DNA of 12,282 bases from an uncultured Eubacteriales bacterium. Lineage in GTDB: Bacteria > Bacillota > Clostridia > Monoglobales > Monoglobaceae. The notes beneath the pieces were generated by a model. That model was not told the origin of the DNA, searched no databases, and worked only from the letters and a program-made list of their open reading frames with translations. Made by a program: the position numbers and the translations under genes. The DNA lies in the NCBI GenBank assembly GCA_905198865.1, contig CAJKEB010000052.1, positions 1 to 12,282 on the forward strand, given 5' to 3'. This document shows, piece by piece, positions 7,432 through 12,282 of this stretch; positions within the stretch are counted from its first letter, which is position 1; each line of letters starts with the position of its first letter.

Positions 7432-7439
7432 TATTTTTT

Positions 7440-7468
7440 ATCCTCCCATATCTTTGGGAGGATTTTTT
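7440..7468 (+). terminator. Intrinsic terminator of nth
   Basis: ATCCTCCCA (7440-7448) pairs perfectly with TGGGAGGAT (7455-7463) around a 6-base loop. A six-T run (7463-7468) follows. It lies 9 bases past the nth stop. Confidence 0.92.
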
Positions 7469-7593
7469 CTATGCTCAAATCTGTCGTTTGACTTATGCTT
7501 TTATATTTCAAATAATTTATTAGTCCGTTTTGTGAAAAAATTTATAAATATCACCAATAATTTCTATATTAATAATACTTTAGAAAAAAACTG

Positions 7594-7622
7594 TTGACAA
7601 AGCTAATAGAATATAGTAAAAT
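7594..7622 (+). promoter_or_regulatory. Orphan sigma-A promoter upstream of the insertion sequence
   Basis: A perfect TTGACA (7594-7599) and TAAAAT (7617-7622) are 17 bases apart. A small hairpin CACAT-N7-ATGTG follows at 7631-7647. No intact gene lies downstream before the insertion sequence at about 7694. It may be the old promoter of the decayed ABC importer. Positions 7469-7593 are AT-rich with nothing else recognisable. Confidence 0.5.
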
Positions 7623-7685
7623 CCTATTATCACATTATTCATATGTGTTTAGTGGGAAATAATGTTGCTGCAAAAGTATTTGTAA

Positions 7686-7693
7686 ATTTAAAA
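7686..7693 (+). repeat. Left 8-bp target-site duplication (ATTTAAAA)
   Basis: ATTTAAAA directly abuts the left end of the insertion sequence and recurs at 8744-8751 in the same orientation. Eight bases is the duplication size usual for the IS6 family. The match extends three more bases (GGT) into the element on the left and into flanking DNA on the right, so the exact end could shift. Confidence 0.6.
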
Positions 7694-7716
7694 GGTAGTG
7701 TAAAGTTAAAATGAAA
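7694..7716 (+). repeat. Left terminal inverted repeat of the insertion sequence
   Basis: This begins GGTAGTGTAAAGTTAAAATG and matches the right end with four or five mismatches and one extra A. The GG start is usual for IS6-family ends. Confidence 0.5.
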
Positions 7717-7768
7717 GAATAGCATAATGAATTCACAAAATTTAGCCGATTTTCGCCGAAAAGCTCAT

Positions 7769-7848
7769 AAATGCTCGACTGCGATTTGTCAAGGGTAAAA
7801 ATGAACGTGCTAAAGCACGCCCTATGACAAATCACAGTGCGACCATTT
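7769..7848. repeat. Long imperfect foldback hairpin at the transposase 3' end
   Basis: The left arm begins AAATGCTCGACTGCG and continues ATTTGTCA, then AGGG. It is complementary to the right arm ending ...CACAGTGCGACCATTT, with one C-T change, a one-base insertion and a single mismatch. After a 10-base bulge the pairing resumes as CGTGC-TAAA-GCACG (7806-7819). The right arm encodes the last residues of the transposase. The left arm looks like a reversed copy of it. It could be a quasi-palindromic template-switch scar or a small inserted palindromic element. Confidence 0.7.
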
Positions 7849-8634
7849 GAATATTGATTTGGTGGGTACTTTGTAAGCTGAATAACGGTCAGTAACAATG
7901 GCATTAGGTTTACCGTATTGCTTTACACTATTGAACAAGCTAAAGGCTTGAGGGGAATCTCTGTGAGGTGATAGGTGGAATCCTAAAACAAACCTTGTTT
8001 CACTATCAATGATAAACCAAATGTAATACTTTTTACCTAAGATTTTGACAACAGTTTCATCGGCATGCCACTCATCAGAGTCAAAATTCATAGCAGGCAT
8101 AAGAGTAAGCATTTTAGTGTGAAATATTGGTGCAAACTTTTTACACCAATCGCTGATAGTAACGTGAGATACTTTGATATTGTATAAAATATTAAGCATT
8201 AAAGCAATCTTACGGAAAGATGCACCGCCTATGTAAAACATAGTTAAAGCAGTAATTACAAGATGTATGCTATGGCGCATACGCTTGAAATTATCTTTAC
8301 CAATGATGTTGGACATAGATGGTGGCAGCTTCACAGTAGGTTTCGCTTGAAAGAATGAATGATTACATTTTTTATCAGAGCAACGATAATTTGAATAATC
8401 GTCATAATCGTGATGAAGAAATGCAGACTTACCGCAAACAGGACAGGAAGGATATTTTCTCTGTTCCGGCGGAAGTGGTTTTGCACCTCTTGAACCACTT
8501 GGAACAAAATCAGGTGCAAACTGATGTTTACATTTACGGCATTGATACTTTTGATTGCCGAATTTATCTTTGCCGTATTTATAAAGTGAATGAGAGTTGC
8601 ACTTTGGGCAACAAATTGGTATAATATTATCCAT
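7822..8634 (-). pseudogene. IS6/IS240-like DDE transposase, truncated before the catalytic Glu
   Basis: The open frame gives 270 residues. Two N-terminal zinc ribbons (CCPKC...CRKC and CPVCG...CSDKKC) precede a helix-turn-helix-like segment (SFRKIALMLN...VSHVTISDWCKKF) and an RNase-H-fold domain. Asp192 in EWHADETVVK and Asp249 in IVTDRYSAY are the first two catalytic residues, 57 apart. The Glu expected about 35 residues later is absent because the protein stops at 270, where the frame enters the foldback hairpin. I chose the ATG at 8634 since the promoter lies at 8692-8720. An upstream in-frame ATG at 8727 would precede the transcript. AAAGGA lies 12 bases upstream, a loose SD. Confidence 0.75.
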
Positions 8635-8691
8635 GAGATCTTGTATTCCTTTCTCGAATTTTCGGGAGGTATAGGTTTTAGGGGTAAAACC

Positions 8692-8720
8692 ATTATACCA
8701 TAAGGGGTTCAAGGTCTCAA
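8692..8720 (-). promoter_or_regulatory. Transposase promoter
   Basis: On the minus strand, TTGAGA (8720-8715) and perfect TATAAT (8697-8692) are 17 bases apart, with a TG extended -10. The predicted start near 8685 rules out translation from the ATG at 8727. Confidence 0.75.
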
Positions 8721-8743
8721 TTTTCATTTAACTTAACAAAACG
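8721..8743 (-). repeat. Right terminal inverted repeat of the insertion sequence
   Basis: Read on the minus strand it begins CGTTTTGTTAAGTTAAATG and is the imperfect partner of 7694-7716. The first base differs between the two ends. Confidence 0.5.
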
Positions 8744-8751
8744 ATTTAAAA
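8744..8751 (+). repeat. Right 8-bp target-site duplication (ATTTAAAA)
   Basis: This is a direct copy of 7686-7693, immediately outside the right inverted repeat. In the reading frame of the following binding-protein remnant it includes a TAA (8747-8749). Confidence 0.6.
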
Positions 8752-9088
8752 GGTTCTGTTCTCGTCTGAGGAGCTTTGGCAGGATTCTCTGTGCTGCGGA
8801 CTTGTTCTGACTGATAAGTTTATTGAAGAAAATCCTGAGCTTGCAAAGGAGTTTGTTGAGGATTATAAGACGGCGGGCAAAAACCTCACACCCGACAAAG
8901 AAAAGAGCATAGCGAAGGAATACTTAAAGCAGGACGATGATGTTCTGGATATTTCACTTCAATGGATTTCTTATGACGACCTTGAGATAACAGAGGATAT
9001 TTATAATTCTCTGGTTGAAAAGGTCAAAGCATACGGCTTGTCCGACAATCCGCCGTCATACAGCGACTTTGTGGATAATTCGCTGTAA
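8750..9088 (+). pseudogene. ABC importer substrate-binding protein, C-terminal remnant (SsuA/NMT1-like)
   Basis: About 112 codons remain open and in one frame to the TAA at 9086-9088. The translation includes EELWQDSLCCGLVLTDKFIE, then ENPELAKEFVEDYKTAGK and SDFVDNSL. The hydrophobic stretch followed by FI-x-ENPEL-x-x-x-F is typical of the C-terminal lobe of nitrate/sulfonate/thiamine-precursor binding proteins. The signal peptide and roughly the first two-thirds are missing. The frame stops at 8747-8749, and DNA left of the insertion sequence does not encode the N-terminus. So simple insertion of the IS does not explain the loss; a deletion must also have occurred. The substrate cannot be assigned. 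Confidence 0.75.
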
Positions 9089-9121
9089 GCGAATCCTTGA
9101 GATGAAAGGCTGTGATATAAT

Positions 9122-9833
9122 ATGAAAAGACTTCTGTCAATAAAAAACATAGAAATATCCTTTGCGGTTCTGATCGCGCTGTGGCAGATTGCCTATATGG
9201 CAGGCGGAATAAACGAAGCGCTGTTTCCGTCACCGCTTAAGGCATGGGACGCCTTGCTTGAGATGATTTCCGACGGCTCAATCTTTACCAATATCGGTGC
9301 AAGTATGTACCGCTTTGTCATAGGCTATATAAGCGCAATTTTAGCCGCTGTATTGCTGGGTCTTTTTCTCGGTTGGTTCAATATTTAAGTATGTCAACCC
9401 AATAGTACAGCTGCTGCGTCCGATTTCGCCTATGGCGTGGATGCCGTTTATAGTTCTTATTTTCGGAATAGGTGACATTCCGGCGATTGTTATTATCTTT
9501 ATCGCAGCATTCTTCCCGGTTTTTCTGTCTACGGTTTCGGCTGTCGGGAATATTGACCCGATATATCTGAAGGTGTCCGAAAACTTCGGCGTAAAGCCGC
9601 CGCAAATCCTATGGAAGGTAATTCTGCCATCTGCGTTTCCGCAGATTGCCAGCGGAATACATCTTGCGCTCGGAACAGCATGGGTGTTCCTGGTTGCCGG
9701 TGAAATGATAGGCTCCCAGACAGGTCTCGGCTATCTGATTATCGATTCGAGAAACAACTTGAGAGCGGATACGCTTCTTGCCACAATAATTGTCATTGGT
9801 GTGATTGGAATTCTGCTTGACGCAATAACCTGA
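9122..9833 (+). pseudogene. ABC importer permease (SsuC/TauC-like), frameshifted and C-terminally truncated
   Basis: The first segment (9122-9388) gives an N-terminal helix, the family motif FPSPLKAWDAL, and part of the membrane domain up to GLFLGWFN. A frame change near 9383 follows. The downstream frame (from 9384) continues without loss of similarity: FKYVNPIVQLLRPISPMAW, then the ENFGVKPPQILWKVILPSAF coupling-helix region (EAA-type) and TGLGYLI. A net loss of about five bases fits the family's usual length at the break. The segment ends at ILLDAIT followed by TGA (9831-9833). The last residues look like the ATPase D-loop, not permease, so the true permease C-terminus is missing. The SD (AAAGG, 12 bases before ATG) is weak. 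Confidence 0.8.
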
Positions 9834-10097
9834 ATGAAGCTTCAGGACGATATTCTGAGAATATCTCAGGAGGCAAAAAAGACCGTTATATTTGTCACCC
9901 ATGATATTGAAGAGGCGGTATTCCTCGCGGATAAAGTCGTTATTATGACGCCCAACCCCGGAAAAATCAAATGCGTGCTGCCTATTCCTTTAAGGCATTA
10001 CCGCGACAGAACAAGCGAGGACTTCCTTGAGCTTCGCGATAAGATTTTTGAGATATTCAACATGAAGCATGAAGTCGTTCAGGATTATATAATATAA
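9834..10097 (+). pseudogene. ABC importer ATPase, C-terminal remnant (SsuB-like)
   Basis: The 87 codons begin MKLQDDILRI, which in intact homologues directly follows the D-loop (GALDAITR). VIFVTHDIEEAVFLADKVVI contains the H-loop His of the ATPase. Walker A, Q-loop, ABC signature and Walker B are all absent, so it cannot hydrolyse ATP. It is in the same frame as the preceding permease segment, separated by one TGA. The residues just before that TGA (LDAIT) supply the missing D-loop. This points to a deletion that fused permease to ATPase, followed by an Arg-to-stop change (for example CGA to TGA). Confidence 0.8.
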
Positions 10098-10107
10098 TAA
10101 TAGTTAA

Positions 10108-10145
10108 AAAACGTCCGGGAAAAAATGCCCGGACGTTTTGTTTTG
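10108..10145. terminator. Strong intrinsic terminator, likely bidirectional
   Basis: AAAACGTCCGGG (10108-10119) pairs perfectly with CCCGGACGTTTT (10128-10139) around an 8-base loop. TTTTGTTTTG follows on the plus strand. The A-run at 10105-10111 gives a T-run on the minus strand, so the hairpin can also end the spoVM transcript coming from the right. Confidence 0.88.
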
Positions 10146-10179
10146 GAGGAACTCAAAGCTGTTCGATATAATATATTGA

Positions 10180-10269
10180 TTATTCGTCTTCCTTTACGGT
10201 CTTTATCCCAAAGGCAAGTTTCAGAATTCCTCTTATTAATTTTGGCGGTCTTACAACAACGATTTGCAT
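10180..10269 (-). CDS. spoVM: Stage V sporulation protein M, 29 residues
   Basis: SpoVM is a tiny amphipathic helix that inserts into the convex forespore outer membrane and recruits SpoIVA, starting coat assembly. This minus-strand frame starts at 10269 behind AAAGGAG, 8 bases upstream. It aligns without gaps to the B. subtilis peptide (26 residues): Pro9, Lys10, Gly14, Ile15 and Gly21 coincide, and the pattern of basic residues at 7, 10, 13 and 17 with hydrophobics between them is kept. Pro9 is the residue known to matter for membrane-curvature recognition. The N-terminus is MQIVVVRPPK and the tail is acidic (KEDE). The gene follows the 58-residue membrane protein by 57 bases and ends before the shared terminator. 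It diverges from spoIVA, which encodes its known partner. Confidence 0.85.
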   Translation of the reverse strand: MQIVVVRPPKLIRGILKLAFGIKTVKEDE

Positions 10270-10326
10270 ATGTATACGCTCCTTTCCGCTGAACATGCTT
10301 ATGGATTTATATTTATATAATAATTG

Positions 10327-10503
10327 TTATTTGCAAATGAACTTAATCCCGATAATTATAAGAGCGATGCCGAACAGTGCAATGAGTATATAGTTTGGGA
10401 TAATATATGCGAGGAAAACACCGACTCCGAGAGCAACAAGCATAGGACCTATAAGCGCCGCCCCGCCTTTCGGTCTCTTTTTAAAGCATCTTTTCCTAAA
10501 CAT
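10327..10503 (-). CDS. Small membrane protein of unknown function, upstream of spoVM
   Basis: This is a 58-residue open frame on the minus strand with a good AAGGAGG six bases before the ATG at 10503. Residues 1-13 are strongly basic (MFRKRCFKKRPK). Two hydrophobic segments follow, about 15-35 (ALIGPMLVALGVGVFLAYII) and 38-56 (YILIALFGIALIIIGIKFI), suggesting a hairpin in the membrane with both ends inside. It ends with Cys-Lys. I do not recognise a named family. Similar tiny two-helix proteins occur in Clostridia, but no function is known to me. It lies between spoIVA and spoVM, in the same direction as spoVM and 57 bases before it, so a sporulation role is an inference from position. The SD and the clean hydrophobic pattern argue that it is real. 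Confidence 0.7.
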   Translation of the reverse strand: MFRKRCFKKRPKGGAALIGPMLVALGVGVFLAYIIPNYILIALFGIALIIIGIKFICK

Positions 10504-10591
10504 CGCCGTCCTCCTTCAGCCCTGCTCACTATTACATTATGCCGGATTTATAATTTGGTTACACATGGTCAAACTTTTTTTGGCAATGAAT

Positions 10592-10620
10592 TCATAATAC
10601 TATAAAGGCTTGCATATGAT
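10592..10620 (+). promoter_or_regulatory. Candidate sigma-E (mother-cell) promoter of spoIVA
   Basis: TCATAAT (10592-10598) matches the sigma-E -35 pattern (kmATATT) at six of seven positions. After 14 bases, CATATGAT (10613-10620) matches the -10 pattern (CATACAnT) in most positions. No sigma-A promoter is evident upstream of spoIVA. Sigma-E control of spoIVA is known in B. subtilis. The match was found by eye, and AT-rich DNA gives chance hits. Confidence 0.45.
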
Positions 10621-10682
10621 TTAAACAAATGATGTATGCGTATACCAAAGTAATAGGTCAATCAATCAAGGAGGAAAAAGCA

Positions 10683-12146
10683 ATGAGGGATAATTTGTAT
10701 AGTGATATTGCGCTGAGGACCCAGGGGGATATTTATATTGGAGTTGTGGGTCCGGTCAGAACAGGAAAATCTACGTTTATAAAGCGGTTTATGGATCTGC
10801 TCGTGCTGCCCAATATCCAAAACGATTATAAGCGCGAGCGCGCAATGGACGAATTGCCGCAGTCTGCCGCCGGCAAGATGATTATGACAACCGAACCGAA
10901 GTTTATTCCCAACGAGGCGGCTCAGATAACGATTGGCAATCATGCCAACCTAAAGGTCAGAATGATTGACTGCGTTGGTTATGTCGTTCCCGGAGCGCTC
11001 GGTCATATCGAAGATGAGATGCCGAGAATGGTAATGACTCCGTGGTCGGCTAATCCGATGCAGTTTGAACAGGCGGCGGAAATAGGTACGCGTAAGGTTA
11101 TATCCGAACACTCAACCGTCGGAGTTGTTGTTACCACTGACGGAAGCATAACCGAGATTCCGCGAGAGGATTATATCGAGGCAGAGGAGCGGGTTATAAA
11201 CGAGCTGCTTGCACTGAACAAGCCTTTTGTTATACTGCTCAATTCGGCGAACCCGGAATCCAAGCAGACAAAGAAGCTCGCCGAGACCTTAGCCGATAGG
11301 TATAATGCAACCGTAATACCGACTAATTGTTCAGAACTCACAGTTGATGACATAAACGATATTATGGAAAAAATACTGTACGAGTTCCCGCTCAAGGAGC
11401 TGTCTGTTTCTGTTCCTGCATGGCTCACGGATTCCGAAGGCGAGAGCATAGCCGACAAGATATACAAGGCGATGGATTCGGCTGACAAGATTTCCGATGT
11501 GAAAAAGCTCCCGGAGAGACTGCGTGATGACTGTGAATTTGTTGATAAGGCCGACATAACTGTGATAAGCCCCGGCTACGGCGAGGCGAGAATTGAGGTT
11601 TCTGTGCCTGACAGTCTGTTCTATAAGACGCTTAACGAGAGGTCGGGTCTTAATATAAACGACAGGCAAGGGTTATTGTCCGAATTTGAGACAATGTCCA
11701 GAATGAAAAAGGAGTATGACAAGGTAGCTGCCGCACTGCGTGAGGTGGATGCAAAGGGCTATGGCATTGTGTATCCGTCAATTGACGAGCTTACGCTTGA
11801 AGAGCCTGAAATAATAAAGCAGGGCAGCCGGTTCGGTGTGCGGCTGAAAGCCGGTGCGACATCAATACATATGATTAAGGCAAATATCCAGACAGAGGTC
11901 AGCCCGCTTGTCGGAACTGAGCGTCAGTCAGAGGAGCTTATTGAATACCTGATGAGCGAATTTGAGAGTGACCCGAAGCAGATTTGGCAGTCAAATATTT
12001 TCGGCAAATCACTGCATGAACTGGTAAATGAAGGCTTGCATAATAAGCTCGCAAAAATGCCTGAGGACGCAAGGGATAAGCTGCGCGAGACCTTAGAGCG
12101 CATAATCAACGAAGGCAGCGGCGGACTGATTTGCATTATATTGTGA
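10683..12146 (+). CDS. spoIVA: Stage IV sporulation protein A, coat morphogenetic ATPase
   Basis: SpoIVA polymerises with ATP hydrolysis on the forespore surface to form the basement layer of the spore coat; SpoVM anchors it. The 487-residue product (B. subtilis 492) has Walker A GPVRTGKS (23-30, Lys29), TTEPKF (69-74), and Walker B-like VRMIDCVGY with Asp96. It also has PRMVMTPW, AAEIGTRKVISEHSTVGVV, DYIEAEERVI, PEIIKQGSRFGVRLKA and the invariant C-terminus ETLERIINEGSGGLICIIL. I start it at 10683, which has AAGGAGG eight bases upstream and gives the family N-terminus (SDIALRTQGDIYIGVVG). An in-frame ATG at 10629 would add 18 residues, lacks an SD and includes the real SD in its coding region. 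No strong terminator follows. Confidence 0.97.
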   Translation: MRDNLYSDIALRTQGDIYIGVVGPVRTGKSTFIKRFMDLLVLPNIQNDYKRERAMDELPQSAAGKMIMTTEPKFIPNEAAQITIGNHANLKVRMIDCVGYVVPGALGHIEDEMPRMVMTPWSANPMQFEQAAEIGTRKVISEHSTVGVVVTTDGSITEIPREDYIEAEERVINELLALNKPFVILLNSANPESKQTKKLAETLADRYNATVIPTNCSELTVDDINDIMEKILYEFPLKELSVSVPAWLTDSEGESIADKIYKAMDSADKISDVKKLPERLRDDCEFVDKADITVISPGYGEARIEVSVPDSLFYKTLNERSGLNINDRQGLLSEFETMSRMKKEYDKVAAALREVDAKGYGIVYPSIDELTLEEPEIIKQGSRFGVRLKAGATSIHMIKANIQTEVSPLVGTERQSEELIEYLMSEFESDPKQIWQSNIFGKSLHELVNEGLHNKLAKMPEDARDKLRETLERIINEGSGGLICIIL

Positions 12147-12235
12147 GGCTGTAGGTGAATTGAGAGTATATTGTTTATGTGAATAGTTTAAATTGTAGTT
12201 TAATTGACTCCACCTGTTTCAGGTAGAAATGCAAA

Positions 12236-12282
12236 CTGCGGTAGGGCGGCTTGCCGCCACGATAGGTGCGCAGCCGCCTCGC
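12236..12282. repeat. GC-rich palindromic sequence at the window edge, probable interspersed repeat
   Basis: CTGCG (12236-12240) pairs with CGCAG (12269-12273). Nested inside is GGCGGC-TT-GCCGCC (12245-12258). The GC content jumps sharply from the AT-rich spoIVA 3' flank. The minus strand is open in one frame from the window end to about 12168, but its short translation matches nothing I recognise and is probably incidental. A smaller hairpin ACCTG-TTT-CAGGT lies just before it (12212-12224). The element continues past the window, so its size is unknown. Confidence 0.45.

Larger units (their letters stand above)
7694..8743 (-). mobile_element. Defective IS6/IS240-like insertion sequence, about 1050 bp
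   Basis: The boundaries rest on the 8-bp direct repeat outside and on imperfect inverted ends inside (7694-7716 against 8743-8721, sharing AAGTTAAA and TGAAA, with one single-base gap). The element carries one transposase gene on the minus strand with its own promoter. It is probably immobile on its own, because the transposase ends before its catalytic Glu. It lies between an orphan promoter and the remains of an ABC importer. The IS6-like assignment comes from the DDE-domain motifs and duplication length, not from a database match. Confidence 0.6.

Noticed and set aside
7635..7904. 89-codon minus-strand frame crossing the end of the insertion sequence
   Set aside because: It runs out of frame through the transposase, the hairpin and the target repeat, with no SD and no family resemblance.
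8752..8760. GGTTCTGTT right of the element, resembling the canonical IS6-family end
   Set aside because: It faces outward, no second element or transposase follows, and it is in frame with the binding-protein remnant. Probably coincidence.
9377..9390. Programmed frameshift in the permease gene
   Set aside because: No slippery heptamer or stimulatory structure was seen, and restoring the frame still leaves the family sequence several bases short. A deletion is simpler.
9831..9833. Recoded or read-through TGA joining permease and ATPase parts
   Set aside because: The ATPase core is missing, the permease is frameshifted upstream and the binding protein is headless, so pseudogene decay explains it better than recoding.
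10324..10605. 93-codon plus-strand open frame upstream of spoIVA
   Set aside because: It is the antisense of the 58-residue membrane protein and its promoter region. Its translation is low-complexity polar sequence, while the minus strand gives a good SD and clean membrane helices.
1..12282. CRISPR array or defence system
   Set aside because: No regularly spaced direct repeats and no defence-type genes were seen; the only mobile DNA is the defective insertion sequence.

Overview
The window looks like a chromosomal segment of a spore-forming, pectin-using member of the Clostridia. Supporting evidence: strong AGGAGG-type ribosome binding sites, near-consensus TTGACA/TATAAT promoters, the sporulation genes spoIVA and spoVM, and a large secreted CE12 pectin acetylesterase with bacterial Ig-like domains. 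A Monoglobus-like or Oscillospiraceae-like gut bacterium would fit, but this cannot be proven from the sequence alone.

Layout. Positions 1-322 hold a possible 3' end of an upstream RNA and a clear promoter. Positions 323-2872 encode a secreted multidomain rhamnogalacturonan acetylesterase with its own terminator. A tRNA-Gly(GCC) follows on the minus strand with a consensus promoter and terminator. Then comes a plus-strand pair, a PsiE-family membrane protein overlapping a GNAT acetyltransferase (3235-4147). It converges on a minus-strand glyA-rarA operon (6664-4144), and the two opposed stop codons sit in the loop of one shared hairpin. glyA and the endonuclease III gene nth (6787-7431) diverge from a symmetric promoter region whose -10 boxes overlap and which carries a 16-bp perfect palindrome.

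Positions 7470-10097 are a decayed region. A defective IS6/IS240-like insertion sequence (about 7694-8743) is flanked by an 8-bp direct repeat, and its transposase ends in a long foldback hairpin before the catalytic Glu. Behind it lie remnants of an SsuABC/NMT1-type ABC importer: the C-terminus of the binding protein, a frameshifted permease, and the C-terminus of the ATPase. The last two appear joined by an internal deletion at the ATPase D-loop, followed by an in-frame TGA.

The right end (10180-12146) is the most interesting part. spoIVA, the coat basement ATPase, is transcribed rightward. Divergent from it are two very small genes absent from ordinary ORF lists: an uncharacterised 58-residue membrane protein and a 29-residue SpoVM, the amphipathic peptide that anchors SpoIVA to the forespore membrane in Bacillus subtilis. 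Two physically interacting spore-coat proteins and an unknown membrane protein thus share one locus. The window ends inside a GC-rich palindromic sequence that looks like the edge of an interspersed repeat.
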